The position numbers and the translations under genes were made by a program. From Chryseobacterium sp. (GTDB taxonomy: Bacteria; Bacteroidota; Bacteroidia; Flavobacteriales; Weeksellaceae): DNA of 64,000 nucleotides. The stretch lies in the NCBI RefSeq assembly GCF_008831505.1, contig NZ_CP044507.1:1488001-1552000 (forward strand). Reading direction: 5' to 3'. Positions 8,830 through 17,815 of this stretch are shown one piece after another. How positions within the stretch are numbered: the stretch's first letter is position 1; the number at the start of each line of letters is the position of its first letter. The notes beneath the pieces were generated by a model. The model worked only from the letters and a program-made list of their open reading frames with translations, was not told where the DNA came from and did no database searches.

Positions 8830-9464
8830 AAGACAAACTAATGATCCTGTTTTTATTTATGACCATTGATCTGTCCTTCGCTCAACTAAATTGCTATCAG
8901 CAGAATAATGGTTTGTATCAGTATTATGCAAAATTGGAAAATATCCCAAATTTGAATTCAAATTTTAATAAAACTGATTTTATGAATTATGTGACAACAT
9001 ATGGTAATATGACCACTGGAAATCTTTCAACATTAAACACAAGCGTAATATTGGTTTCAAAATCCTTTCCTACTTCTCAAACACCTTTCTTGCAAAATGT
9101 TGTTAGTATAGATTCAGATTCAGACATTTATCCAATTATTCTAAACTCTAATAATTCTGTTACTACAATTGAATGCAGAAACAATCCGATTTTATTAAAT
9201 GTTCAAAATTTTGAGAAGAAGAACCTTAAACTAACTATTACAAAAAACCCAATTGATGAAACTTCAAAAATCGTAATCGATCCTAAAGTCAGGTTTTTTA
9301 AAATTGTAATAACCAATACTGCTGGTCAAATTATCTACGAAAATCAATTTAAAAGTGTAGACAGCATTTTTCTGAATGAAATAATACTAGATCGTGGATT
9401 GTACATTTTAACTGTAACTGATCTAGATGACAATCAAACAGAATCAACTAAATTAATCAAATAG
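8826..9464 (+). CDS. secreted protein with T9SS type A sorting domain
   Basis: 212 residues, AT-rich compared with flanking core genes. It begins with a signal peptide ending at LSFAQ, continues with a low-complexity Asn/Ser/Thr-rich body that I cannot assign, and ends with about 70 residues (from FFKIVITNTAGQIIYENQ to TKLIK) that match the type A C-terminal domain used by the type IX secretion system for export and anchoring. The body seems too short for an enzyme; an adhesin-like or surface role is only a guess. Its ATG overlaps the stop of the small membrane ORF upstream. Confidence 0.75.
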   Translation: MKDKLMILFLFMTIDLSFAQLNCYQQNNGLYQYYAKLENIPNLNSNFNKTDFMNYVTTYGNMTTGNLSTLNTSVILVSKSFPTSQTPFLQNVVSIDSDSDIYPIILNSNNSVTTIECRNNPILLNVQNFEKKNLKLTITKNPIDETSKIVIDPKVRFFKIVITNTAGQIIYENQFKSVDSIFLNEIILDRGLYILTVTDLDDNQTESTKLIK

Positions 9465-9480
9465 AGAGACTACACCTTAT

Positions 9481-9530
9481 AGCTAAGCTTTCATTGGGCT
9501 TGGCAGACCAACAATGAAAGCTCGTTAAAA
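9481..9530. repeat. inverted repeat downstream of the T9SS gene, possibly attC-like
   Basis: AGCTTTCATTG (9486-9496) and CAATGAAAGCT (9512-9522) form a perfect 11-bp stem with a 15-nt loop, followed by CGTTAAAA rather than a T run. The remaining stretch to the next gene (9531-9814) shows no convincing gene or motif. AGCTAAG just inside the left end is one base off the complement of GTTAGCT at 8789; see findings. Confidence 0.5.
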
Positions 9531-9814
9531 GGAAGTTTCGGCAGCTTTTTGACCGTCTGTGAAAGTTTCGATTTTAGAATTAAACCTATAAAGCAGTCTT
9601 TCAGAAGGATTTCTTTCTTTATTAACTCCGGATGTTGAAAAATTTCGACGTCGCAGTCCAGTCCAAAGGGACAAATGTTCCCTTACGCAATTCCTAAAGA
9701 GAGCTAACTGGAAGTTTATGCTTTCATGCAGTTGCCAATGCAAACTCAAACAGTTCAACTTATTTTTCCAAAAAATATTAATTATCTTCGCTCTCCAAAC
9801 CTTTAAATCAGAGA

Positions 9815-10987
9815 ATGAAAAATATATTTGCAGCTCTTGCGCTGCTTCTGTCCCTCAGTTTTTCCGCACAGGACGGCATACAGTTCCGGAAAAACACCTT
9901 CAGTGAAATGCTGGCGCAGGCCAAAAAAGAAAACAAACTTATTTTTATCGATGCCATGGCCGTGTGGTGCGGTCCCTGTAAGCTCATGGACAAGAATGTC
10001 TTCAGCCAGAAAACGGTGGGCGATTACTATAACGCCAATTTCATTAACGGAAAATTTGATATGGAAAAGGGTGAAGGCCTGGAGCTGGCAGCCCGTTACG
10101 GTGTACGCTCCTACCCCACTTTTCTCTTCATCAATGGTGACGGACAGCTGGTATCGCGAAACATGGGGTATATGCCGGAATCTACTTTTCTGGAGTTAGG
10201 AAAGGAAGCCCATTCAGCCGTAAAAAATATGGGTTCCATGAAAGCCCGTTTTGAAAAAGGCGAAAAAGACCCGCAATTCCTCATCAACATCATCAAACTG
10301 CATGCTGAGACCGACTATGATTTTGCAAAGCAGGCGTCGGAAAGGTATTTTAAAAACAAGATGACCCCAGAATTTACCAAGGAGGAGGTTGGATACCTGA
10401 TGTTCGCAATCAAAAGCGTGGATGACCCCAATTACAGTGTCTTCAAGAAAAACCAGAGTGCATTACTGCAGCATTTTCCGGCGCAGACCTTTAAGCAGTT
10501 CGATAATCAGCTGAAAATCCAGAAGTCCTGGGAAACTTCAGTTGACATGAAAACCAAAACCGTGAACACGAGGCAGTTTTTAAAGGAAACTGAACCCCTG
10601 GTTGGAAAGGAAGCTGCCGAAAGGGAGCTGAACCGCCGTAAACTGGACTTTTACGAACAAGCCGACAATTTCGCGGCCTATCAGGCAGCTGCCCTGGCTT
10701 ACTTTCAGAACAATACAAAGGCAGATCCTACTGAGCAACTGAAGGCGGCCTGGATATTTTCTGCAAAAGCCACTGACCCGGCCGCTCTGAAAGCCGCACA
10801 GCAATGGGCCGAGCGTTCGGTGCAGATGCGTGAAACTCCGGAAAACAGCTATATCCTGGCCAAACTTTACCAGAAATCCGGCAAGAAGGCGGAAGCAAAA
10901 ATGTATGCTGAGGCTGCTGTAAGGCTGGCAAAACAAAAAGGGGCCGACAGCAGCGCGGCTGAAAAATTACTAACCGAGCTAAACTGA
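9815..10987 (+). CDS. exported thioredoxin-family protein
   Basis: 390 residues. A signal peptide (to FSAQ, about residue 19) is followed by a thioredoxin-fold domain with the redox motif WCGPCK (Cys52 and Cys55) and the cis-Pro region RSYPTFLFING. The remaining about 220 residues are helical and end in an alanine-rich TPR-like segment (AAQWAERSV to AEAAVRLAKQK), probably a protein-binding platform. Likely a periplasmic thiol:disulfide reductase or isomerase. It is the first gene of a compact set with the DUF3575 barrel and a small membrane protein. Confidence 0.85.
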   Translation: MKNIFAALALLLSLSFSAQDGIQFRKNTFSEMLAQAKKENKLIFIDAMAVWCGPCKLMDKNVFSQKTVGDYYNANFINGKFDMEKGEGLELAARYGVRSYPTFLFINGDGQLVSRNMGYMPESTFLELGKEAHSAVKNMGSMKARFEKGEKDPQFLINIIKLHAETDYDFAKQASERYFKNKMTPEFTKEEVGYLMFAIKSVDDPNYSVFKKNQSALLQHFPAQTFKQFDNQLKIQKSWETSVDMKTKTVNTRQFLKETEPLVGKEAAERELNRRKLDFYEQADNFAAYQAAALAYFQNNTKADPTEQLKAAWIFSAKATDPAALKAAQQWAERSVQMRETPENSYILAKLYQKSGKKAEAKMYAEAAVRLAKQKGADSSAAEKLLTELN

Positions 10988-10992
10988 ATTAT

Positions 10993-11601
10993 TTGAAAAA
11001 ACTATACTCCGCACTCCTTGTGTGTACTGTGGTGCTGGCTGCGGCACAGGATTCCAGAACGCTTTACATTAAAGGAAATGCACTCTTGCTGCCTGTAGGC
11101 GTAGTGAATGTGGGCGCAGAATACCAGCTCAGCGGGAAGTTTACAGTACAGGCCGATGCCCTGGTCTCACCCTGGAAATCTTTTTCGGGTCATCAGGCAC
11201 AACTTTACATGGCAGGACTGGAGGGCCGGTATTACTTCAAAGGCGCTTTCAGCAAGTGGTATGTAGGTGCCAACATCAGCGGAATACGTTTTATTGCTCA
11301 AAAATGGAACCATTGGGGCGAAGGACCTTATCAGCTTACACCGAGTTCACCTGTCTACAACAAGGCAGAACTTTACCAGGATGGATATGGAATACTTTTG
11401 GGAGCCACAATTGGATATCAGCTGCAACTGTCTGACAACTGGAATATTGATCTTTTTGCGGGAGGTGGGAATGCGCAGTCAGTCTACAAAGGCTATCACG
11501 AAAGCCTGGGGGTCAGATATGATGAAATTACAGGCTGGAACCGCAGCGGCGAATGGCTGCCCTACCGCGCCGGCGTAATGCTCTCTTATAAAATAAAATA
11601 A
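10993..11601 (+). CDS. DUF3575-type outer membrane beta-barrel protein
   Basis: 202 residues with a signal peptide (ending AAAQD) and alternating hydrophobic/aromatic strands throughout, e.g. GLEGRYYFKGAFSKWYVGA and GATIGYQLQLSDNWNIDLFA, the pattern of DUF3575 proteins found in the outer membrane of Bacteroidota. Function unknown. The start is a TTG at 10993 (KKLYSALLV), since no ATG precedes the signal peptide. It lies 5 bp after the thioredoxin gene and overlaps the next start. Confidence 0.75.
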   Translation: MKKLYSALLVCTVVLAAAQDSRTLYIKGNALLLPVGVVNVGAEYQLSGKFTVQADALVSPWKSFSGHQAQLYMAGLEGRYYFKGAFSKWYVGANISGIRFIAQKWNHWGEGPYQLTPSSPVYNKAELYQDGYGILLGATIGYQLQLSDNWNIDLFAGGGNAQSVYKGYHESLGVRYDEITGWNRSGEWLPYRAGVMLSYKIK

Positions 11602-11810
11602 TGAATATTAAAAGTTACAGATTCCTGATCGTTGCTGCGATAACCTTTATCATCCTTTTTATGATGAATTATATAGGCAATCCTGAAACCGACAGACTGC
11701 AACGGGCACTGATGACGGCTGGGGCAGGTGTGGCGGGTCTTACGATAGGTATGTGGTTTGTATACCGCAACCGCAACGACGGCGACAGGCCGCCGCATGA
11801 TTTTGATTAG
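11601..11810 (+). CDS. small two-span membrane protein
   Basis: 69 residues with two hydrophobic segments (about 9-25 and 40-55) and a basic/acidic tail RNRNDGDRPPHDFD. The ATG overlaps the preceding TAA by one base (TAATG), implying translational coupling with the DUF3575 gene. I do not recognise a family. Confidence 0.7.
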   Translation: MNIKSYRFLIVAAITFIILFMMNYIGNPETDRLQRALMTAGAGVAGLTIGMWFVYRNRNDGDRPPHDFD

Positions 11811-11823
11811 AAAGAGACTGCAG

Positions 11824-12981
11824 CTAGCGTATGGATAACTCGTACGTCTTGCCTGTCTTCTGGTTTACCGCCCGAATGAGCTTTACACCGGCAAACAATC
11901 CGTCGCGGTTTTTCAGTGAGGTACAGAGATCCATGGGCAGCACCTCCACCTGATCCAGTGCCACAACATCGTCACCCACCGAAGCCGTTTTCAGGAGAGG
12001 CCCCCATAGGGAAGCGATTTTCAGCTTTTTTCCGTCGGCGACCGTGGCTATATTTCTCTTTTCGGCATACATCTGCTGGGGAGTGGCCAGCAAATAGACT
12101 TCTTTTCTTTCAAAATCAAAAATAGGGTTCAGTTTTTCCATGATCTCATTGCCTATCTTACTGTCATTGTCTTTGGAGATGAAAACATAATCGTCATGAC
12201 GGGAAAGGCCGGCAAAGGTGAGAGGATTCTTCAGCCGTACGCGCATCAGGTTCTGGTCATCATTCTGTCCGAACAAAGAATATGCAACCGTACCGCGACC
12301 GGTCTCAGTTTCAGCAATCGCGTCCTTCTTCTGCAGTTTCTTACGGTCTGCTTCAGCAAGATAGACGGCACCGGAAAAGCCACTGTCCAGCAGGTAGTTC
12401 ACCTCTACCGACCCCGAACCCTGATGGCCAAAATAAACAAAAGGGAGCAGCTGCCTGCTCTTGCTGTTCATGCGGAACAGGTTGTGCCTGCTAAGGTCCA
12501 GTTTGCTGCGGTCATTGGTTACAATAATGAGCTTCCGGCCAAAATCAATCTGTACAGCGGACTTTGCAAATGAATTAGGCCCGATAATACCTTTCACGCC
12601 GAAACATTTGCTAAGGATATTTTCTTCAGGATAATGAATGAAAGTCATGCCGTCAAAATCCAGACTGCCGATCCTGAACTGCTGAGCGGTGATCATGCCC
12701 GCCTGAACCTGGTTATTATTAGAGTCACGAATTTTGACAGATGTGCCGGATGCGCTGACGCTGCTTTCACCAAAAAGCACATTGGCAGCTCCCGTATCAA
12801 ACAGGAATTTTTCAGTATTGTCCCTGTAAAGCACCTCAATAATGATAAACCGGTTTTCATACTCAAAGGGAATTTCCTCGTAATAATTTTCCGCCGTAAT
12901 TCTGCCCGCATTAAGTGAGGTTTGTGCACTCAGGGCAAACCACTGCATAAAGACAAAAGAAAAGACAATTAAACGGCGCAT
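11824..12981 (-). CDS. exported retropepsin-like aspartic protease with PDZ-like end
   Basis: 385 residues with a signal peptide ending ALSAQ. Two half-lobes follow: the first with the catalytic motif FDTGAAN (Asp62), the second with LLDSGFSGAV, each characteristic of clan AA proteases, so the enzyme may be active as a monomer built from two lobes. The last about 90 residues (SLWGPLLKTASVGDDVVAL) resemble a PDZ domain. It is probably a periplasmic or surface protease of unknown substrate. Oriented with the NamZ gene and 11 bp downstream of it. Confidence 0.85.
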   Translation of the reverse strand: MRRLIVFSFVFMQWFALSAQTSLNAGRITAENYYEEIPFEYENRFIIIEVLYRDNTEKFLFDTGAANVLFGESSVSASGTSVKIRDSNNNQVQAGMITAQQFRIGSLDFDGMTFIHYPEENILSKCFGVKGIIGPNSFAKSAVQIDFGRKLIIVTNDRSKLDLSRHNLFRMNSKSRQLLPFVYFGHQGSGSVEVNYLLDSGFSGAVYLAEADRKKLQKKDAIAETETGRGTVAYSLFGQNDDQNLMRVRLKNPLTFAGLSRHDDYVFISKDNDSKIGNEIMEKLNPIFDFERKEVYLLATPQQMYAEKRNIATVADGKKLKIASLWGPLLKTASVGDDVVALDQVEVLPMDLCTSLKNRDGLFAGVKLIRAVNQKTGKTYELSIR

Positions 12982-12992
12982 AAACGGAAATT

Positions 12993-14162
12993 TTAATTGG
13001 GGTATAGAAGGTATCGGGTCCTGATTTTCTCAAATTCAGCCAGGCCCTCCTTCCAGCTGGCCCTGATCTCTTCTTCAGATTTTCCTGCAATGATCTGCCT
13101 GCGCAGTTCGTCTGTACCGGCAAGTTTATCAAAAAAGAGATTCTTCAGGAAGAAATCCTGCTGTGGGCTCTTATACTCTTTGTAAGCCTTCAGCAACCAC
13201 TCCAGATTAATCCTGCGCAAAATTTCACTGTTATCAGATAAGTTCTCACCGTAGCAAAGTTTTCCGTTCAGGAAAGGGTCTTTGGCACCTTCGGTTGGCC
13301 GGGGTGTGAACTGATAAGGTAAACTTCTGGTCCAGGGCGAGCCATAGATCTGAAACGGCAATGCTGTACCGCGACCCACAGAAACCTGTGTACCTTCAAA
13401 AAAGCAGAGACTTGGATAGAGGTTGACCGCTTTTTCATTTGGAAGGTTGGGCGAAGGTTTTTCCAGCATACCGTAACGCTGGGTCTTATGATACCCCAGC
13501 ATCGGAATAACGGTATATTTTGCCTTAACTCCGTTTTTCAGCCATTTTTCACCATTCACCATATTTCCGTATTCACCCATAGTAAGTCCATATACCACCG
13601 GAACCTTATGCATACCTACAAAACTCGTGAACTTTTCCTTCAGCACAGGGCCATCGGTATAACCGTCGTGCGGGTTGGGCCTGTCCAGCACGATCACTTC
13701 CACATTGTTTTCAGCACCTGCTTCCATTACATAGGTCAGTGTGGAGATATACGTATAAAAGCGCACACCGACATCCTGGATGTCGAAAAGGATAACGTCC
13801 AGACCTTTCATCTGGTCGGGTGTGGGTTTTTTATTGTTACCGTAGAGGGAAACGATGCGGATACCTGTTCTGGTATCTACTCCGCTCTTTACATGTTCAC
13901 CAGCATCTGCAGTTCCGCGAAAGCCGTGTTCCGGCGCAAAGATGGACTTGATTTTAATGTCATTCTTTACCAGGAAATCCACAAGGTGTGTGCGGTCTTT
14001 CAGCAGGCCTGTCTGGTTGGTTACTATTCCTACATTTTTATTTTTAAGAAGAGGAAGATAGAGCTCATGCCTGTCGGCAGCAGCCAGAAAACAGTCTGTC
14101 TTTTGGGCACTTAAGGGGTTTATTGCTAAAAATATTAGGCAAATAAGAACTAAATCTCTAAT
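12993..14162 (-). CDS. DUF1343 / NamZ-type exo-beta-N-acetylmuramidase
   Basis: Peptidoglycan-recycling hydrolase family that removes non-reducing terminal N-acetylmuramic acid. Family landmarks are present: VGIVTNQTGLL, FAPEHGFRG, LFDIQDVGVRFYTYISTL and YGLTMGEYGNMV. The mature part follows a clear signal peptide (IRDLVLICLIFLAINPLSAQ). Initiation is unclear: no ATG, GTG or TTG lies between the signal peptide and a TTG at 14210, so either ATT at 14162 or that TTG is used, and the latter would overlap the divergent permease gene by 26 bp. Coordinates given use the ATT. Confidence 0.8.
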   Translation of the reverse strand: MRDLVLICLIFLAINPLSAQKTDCFLAAADRHELYLPLLKNKNVGIVTNQTGLLKDRTHLVDFLVKNDIKIKSIFAPEHGFRGTADAGEHVKSGVDTRTGIRIVSLYGNNKKPTPDQMKGLDVILFDIQDVGVRFYTYISTLTYVMEAGAENNVEVIVLDRPNPHDGYTDGPVLKEKFTSFVGMHKVPVVYGLTMGEYGNMVNGEKWLKNGVKAKYTVIPMLGYHKTQRYGMLEKPSPNLPNEKAVNLYPSLCFFEGTQVSVGRGTALPFQIYGSPWTRSLPYQFTPRPTEGAKDPFLNGKLCYGENLSDNSEILRRINLEWLLKAYKEYKSPQQDFFLKNLFFDKLAGTDELRRQIIAGKSEEEIRASWKEGLAEFEKIRTRYLLYPN

Positions 14163-14166
14163 TTTG
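14159..14166 (+). promoter_or_regulatory. -7 element TAATTTTG of the permease gene
   Basis: TAATTTTG matches TAnnTTTG. It would start transcription near 14172, 13 nt before the TTG chosen for the permease, and it lies over the start region of the divergent NamZ gene. No good TTG is seen at the ideal -33 distance. Confidence 0.5.
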
Positions 14167-14184
14167 GCAGCTAAAATTATCTGC

Positions 14185-15414
14185 TTGAAGTTTCCGTTAT
14201 ATTTTTCCAAAAAAATAGCTTTTTCCAAAGATAACAAAAATAATCTCTCACGGATTATCATCTTTATCGGCAGGCTTTCTGTAGCTCTCGGCATCATTGT
14301 CTCCCTGCTCACAGTTTCTGTAGGATTCGGCTCCAAGGAAGCCATCAAACTGCGGATGGCCGATTTCAGCGGACATATTAACATAAAATCCAAGCGCTCC
14401 AATTCTTCTTACGATTCCTCGGTTCTGGACAAAAACGGTCTCGACCTCAAGAAAATAAGGGCCAATCCCGATGTAGCTACAGCGCAGAACTATGTAAGCG
14501 CAAGCGGCATTCTTCGGAATGAGCACAACTTTGCCGGCGTGGTAATGAAGGGCATTGGAAAAGATTTTGATCACGACCGCTTCAGGAAATTCATCATTAG
14601 CGGTACAACGCCAAAGGTCACCGAAGATGGCTATAATAACGGTGTGGTAATTTCTGAGAAGATTGCCAGTGACCTGCATTTAGGTGTGAAAGACAGCATA
14701 GTTGCTATATTTTCAAAACAGAACCAACAGCCCATTTACAGGAATTTTGAGGTGGTGGGCATTTACAAGACCGACATCAAGATGATTGACGACCAGTTTA
14801 TCCTGGGCGACATCAACCATGCGCGCAAAATCCTGGATATGAAAAAGGATGACGTGGGCGGCATTGATATTTTCCTGAAAAATGTTGATGACATTGAAAA
14901 CGCAGCGCCCGAAATTGAACGCAGTGTAGGCCTGAAGAACTATACCGAAAAAGCTACTGAAAAATACCCGCAAATCGTAGACTGGATCAATATCTTCGAC
15001 AATAATATCGCGGTAATCATCGTCATCATGCTCATTGTAGTGATCATTAACATCGTAATGGTGCTGCTGATCCTGATTATTGAAAGGACGAATTCCATAG
15101 GTTTGCTTAAGACTTTGGGTGCCAGCAACGCTCAGATCCGGATGCTATTCATTTATTACACCTTGCTGATCATGGTACCGGGACTGGTGTTTGGCAATCT
15201 GATCGGTCTGGTCCTGCTTGGGCTACAGGAGGTTTTCGGAATTATTGAGCTTAATCCGGAGAACTATTATATCAGTACAGTTCCGGTGGACCTTAATCCG
15301 CTGATTCCCCTGGTTATTTCGGCAGGAATCCTTTTGGTGTCGGCATTCGCTATGATATTCCCGAGCTATCTGATCTCCAAGATATCGCCGGCCAAATCCA
15401 TTAAATACACATAA
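14185..15414 (+). CDS. ABC transporter permease, FtsX/LolCE-like
   Basis: Inner-membrane permease of 409 residues: one N-terminal membrane helix, a large periplasmic MacB-like domain (about 60-240), then three helices that make up the FtsX domain (LIIERTNSIGLLKTLGA is the typical coupling segment). In Bacteroidota such proteins pair with an unlinked ATPase to release lipoproteins from the inner membrane (LolCDE-like) or work in other mechanotransmission exporters. The TTG at 14185 (KFPLYFSKKIAFSK) is taken because that N-terminus fits the family; a TTG at 14164 would add seven residues. Confidence 0.85.
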   Translation: MKFPLYFSKKIAFSKDNKNNLSRIIIFIGRLSVALGIIVSLLTVSVGFGSKEAIKLRMADFSGHINIKSKRSNSSYDSSVLDKNGLDLKKIRANPDVATAQNYVSASGILRNEHNFAGVVMKGIGKDFDHDRFRKFIISGTTPKVTEDGYNNGVVISEKIASDLHLGVKDSIVAIFSKQNQQPIYRNFEVVGIYKTDIKMIDDQFILGDINHARKILDMKKDDVGGIDIFLKNVDDIENAAPEIERSVGLKNYTEKATEKYPQIVDWINIFDNNIAVIIVIMLIVVIINIVMVLLILIIERTNSIGLLKTLGASNAQIRMLFIYYTLLIMVPGLVFGNLIGLVLLGLQEVFGIIELNPENYYISTVPVDLNPLIPLVISAGILLVSAFAMIFPSYLISKISPAKSIKYT

Positions 15415-15431
15415 AAATAAAAAGTTCAGAT

Positions 15432-16415
15432 ATGAAATTTGCAAATAATATATTAGAAACCATTGGCAATACACCTCTGGTAAAACTCAATAAAGTTTTG
15501 GGCGAAGATTTCCCGGCTTTGGTTTTGGCGAAAGTGGAGACCTTTAACCCCGGAAACTCCGTGAAAGACCGTATGGCCGTAAAGATGATTGAGGATGCGG
15601 AAAAAGACGGCCGTCTGAAACCCGGCGGAACGATCGTGGAAGGAACTTCCGGAAATACAGGAATGGGACTGGCCCTGGCAGCAATCGTAAAAGGTTATAA
15701 ATGTATTTTCGTAACTAACGACAAGCAGTCCAAGGAGAAATGTGATATCCTTCGCGCCGTAGGTGCCGAGGTGATTGTTTGCCCTACTGATGTGACGCCG
15801 GATGATCCGCGTTCCTACTACTCTGTTTCCAAAAGTCTGGCAGAGCAGACAGAAAATGGCTGGTACGTGAACCAATATGACAACCTTTCCAACCGCGAGA
15901 CCCATTATGAACAAACAGCACCGGAAATCTGGGAACAGACAGAAGGTAAACTGACGCATTTTGTGGCCGGCGCCGGAACAGGAGGTACCGTTACAGGCTG
16001 CGGCAGATTCTTTAAAGAGCGCAATCCCAATATCCACATTACTGGTGTGGATACTTACGGTTCCATACTGAAGGAAATTCACGAAACCGGTGAAATCCAT
16101 CCGGAAAATGCTTATGCCTATATTACTGAAGGGATTGGTGAAGACATTCTGCCGGAAAACTACGACATGAGCGTCATTGACCATTTTGAAAAGGTGACGG
16201 ACAAGGACGGTGCCGTCTATGCCAGGAAACTGGCTAAAGAAGAGGGTATTTTCTGCGGCTATTCAGCAGGAAGCGCCATCGCTGCACTGAAGCAGATGCA
16301 GGATAAATTCACGAAGGACGATATCATTGTAGTGCTGCTGCACGATCACGGCTCCCGTTATGTAGGCAAGATCTATAACGACGACTGGATGAAACAGATG
16401 GGCTGGCTGGATTAA
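15432..16415 (+). CDS. PLP-dependent cysteine synthase / cystathionine beta-synthase-like enzyme
   Basis: Fold-type II PLP enzyme of 327 residues. The cofactor lysine is Lys45 in NPGNSVKDRM and the substrate loop is EGTSGNTGMG; the phosphate-binding loop reads GAGTGGTVTG and the C-terminal serine motif FCGYSAGSA. These are shared by O-acetylserine sulfhydrylase (CysK/CysM) and the catalytic core of cystathionine beta-synthase; no CBS regulatory domain is attached. Cysteine synthesis from O-acetylserine and sulfide is the most likely role. It follows the permease by 17 bp. Confidence 0.85.
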   Translation: MKFANNILETIGNTPLVKLNKVLGEDFPALVLAKVETFNPGNSVKDRMAVKMIEDAEKDGRLKPGGTIVEGTSGNTGMGLALAAIVKGYKCIFVTNDKQSKEKCDILRAVGAEVIVCPTDVTPDDPRSYYSVSKSLAEQTENGWYVNQYDNLSNRETHYEQTAPEIWEQTEGKLTHFVAGAGTGGTVTGCGRFFKERNPNIHITGVDTYGSILKEIHETGEIHPENAYAYITEGIGEDILPENYDMSVIDHFEKVTDKDGAVYARKLAKEEGIFCGYSAGSAIAALKQMQDKFTKDDIIVVLLHDHGSRYVGKIYNDDWMKQMGWLD

Positions 16416-16440
16416 TTTTAAGAAAACAAGATTTCATAAT

Positions 16441-16478
16441 AAACCCCTTTGGCTTTTGCTTAAGGGGTTTTATCTTAT
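16441..16478. terminator. bidirectional terminator between cysteine synthase-like gene and cbpM
   Basis: AAACCCCTT (16441-16449) pairs with AAGGGGTTT (16462-16470), with a T-rich tail on the plus side. It lies between convergent genes. Confidence 0.8.
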
Positions 16479-16518
16479 GTGGTGATCTTTAATTAGCTGC
16501 AACTTCAGATCGACTAAG

Positions 16519-16824
16519 CTATTCTTCTTCATTTCCGAAAATGAAATTGTGTCCTTTCCGGTAGAAAAGGTTTCTTTTCTCTGCCTGCAGCGTTTCAATC
16601 TGGTCCAGCAAATGGCTGATGACTTCCAGTCCCGGCAGGTTCACCTCCAGGTCATAATGCCAGTTTACAAAGCGTTCAAACGCCGGTAAATCGTCATAAT
16701 ACAGGTATTTCACCTCGTCTTCAGTTTCCGTTTTCAACAGTCCGGATTCTTCAAGCTCATCAAAAAAATTGATTTCTATATTGTAGAGCGTTACAAGCTC
16801 CTCACGTGATATTCTCTGGCTCAT
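16519..16824 (-). CDS. cbpM: chaperone modulator CbpM-like
   Basis: 101-residue protein with the MerR-like helix-turn-helix layout of CbpM ([21 protein letters not shown], then the [11 protein letters not shown] segment and a C-terminal helix). CbpM binds the J domain of CbpA and inhibits its co-chaperone and DNA-binding activities. The gene starts within the last codons of cbpA (ATGA overlap), so the two are translated together, as in other bacteria. Confidence 0.85.
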   Translation of the reverse strand: MSQRISREELVTLYNIEINFFDELEESGLLKTETEDEVKYLYYDDLPAFERFVNWHYDLEVNLPGLEVISHLLDQIETLQAEKRNLFYRKGHNFIFGNEEE

Positions 16825-17744
16825 TTCCTAAGTTTTTGAAGTTCTGCAAACAGTTCCTTTTCCCGCGCCGTCAGATTTTTCGGCAACTCAATATTGTAGC
16901 TAACATATAGGTCACCATATTGACCCTCTTTTTTGTAGACCGGAAATCCTTTACCTTTCAGCCGGGCTTTTGTACAATTTTGGGTTTCGGGTTTCACCTT
17001 CAGGTTTACTTCACCATCCAGGGTTTTCACCTTTACGTCGCCTCCTAACATCGCGGTATAAAGATCGATTGTAACCACAGCGGCCAGGTCATCCCCGTTT
17101 CGTGTAAAATGGGGGTCTTCCGCTATGGCGAAAGTGATATAGAGGTCGCCGCTGGGTCCGCCGTTATATCCGGGATTTCCGTGCCCGGCAAGTTTTATCT
17201 TTTGCCCGTCATGAACTCCGGCCGGAATGGTGATCCTGACTTTCTTACCGTTGATTTCAAACGTTTGCTGATGCGTTCGTGCGGCATCTCTCAAATGAAG
17301 CTGCAGTTCTGCAGAAATATCCTGCCCCCTGAATTTCCCGGAGGCAGAGCCACGCGCATTCCTGAAGCCTCCTCCACCGCCACCAAACATGCTCTGAAAG
17401 AAATCTGAAAAGTCTTCGCCCTCACCAAAATCAGCACCTGAAAATCCACCGAAATCACCGGTGCCCTGTGCCTGCTTTTGCCTGCGTTGCTGTTGCTGTG
17501 CTCTTTCGTACTCTTCGCCGTGCTGCCAGTGCTCGCCGTATTTATCATATTTTGAACGGTTTTCAGCGTTGCTCAGGACTTCATTGGCCTCATTGATTTC
17601 CTTAAATTTTCTCTCGGCCTCTTTATCGCCCGGATTCACATCCGGGTGATACTTGCGGGCCAGTTTTCTGTAGGCCTTTTTTACCTCCTCGGGCGTGGCT
17701 GTTTTGGCTATTCCAAGTATTTTGTAGTAATCTATATATGCCAT
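16821..17744 (-). CDS. cbpA: DnaJ-type co-chaperone CbpA
   Basis: 307 residues: J domain (1-70) with the HPD motif at 33-35 that stimulates DnaK ATPase, a Gly/Phe-rich linker (about 85-130), and a C-terminal substrate-binding and dimerization region. The Cys-rich zinc domain of DnaJ is missing, which defines the CbpA class. A longer frame starting at 17765 exists, but the promoter found at 17763-17793 would place the RNA start at about 17757, leaving [11 protein letters not shown] at 17744 as the start. Confidence 0.92.
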   Translation of the reverse strand: MAYIDYYKILGIAKTATPEEVKKAYRKLARKYHPDVNPGDKEAERKFKEINEANEVLSNAENRSKYDKYGEHWQHGEEYERAQQQQRRQKQAQGTGDFGGFSGADFGEGEDFSDFFQSMFGGGGGGFRNARGSASGKFRGQDISAELQLHLRDAARTHQQTFEINGKKVRITIPAGVHDGQKIKLAGHGNPGYNGGPSGDLYITFAIAEDPHFTRNGDDLAAVVTIDLYTAMLGGDVKVKTLDGEVNLKVKPETQNCTKARLKGKGFPVYKKEGQYGDLYVSYNIELPKNLTAREKELFAELQKLRK

Positions 17745-17762
17745 TTTATGTGGGGCTTTCTT

Positions 17763-17793
17763 CAAAATTACAGATTTTACAACATAATTTCAA
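17763..17793 (-). promoter_or_regulatory. cbpA-cbpM promoter
   Basis: Read on the minus strand: TTG (17793-17791), exactly 20 bp, then TAATTTTG (17770-17763), a full TTG-N20-TAnnTTTG match. Transcription would start near 17757. It overlaps the control region of the divergent symporter gene. Confidence 0.85.
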
Positions 17794-17794
17794 T

Positions 17795-17802
17795 TAACTT
17801 TG
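17795..17802 (+). promoter_or_regulatory. -7 element TAACTTTG of the symporter gene
   Basis: TAACTTTG matches TAnnTTTG. The RNA would start near 17808, only about 8 nt before the ATG at 17816. It lies directly beside the -33 box of the divergent cbpA promoter; no clear -33 TTG for this one. Confidence 0.55.
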
Positions 17803-17815
17803 AAAAAAAGTCTTT

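Noticed and set aside
9525-9758. 77-codon minus-strand frame between the T9SS and thioredoxin genes
   Set aside because: Low-complexity, no start context, and in a gap that looks non-coding; kept only as intergenic.
15453-16184. 243-codon open frame opposite the cysteine synthase-like gene
   Set aside because: Shadow frame; the plus strand gene has all PLP-enzyme motifs.
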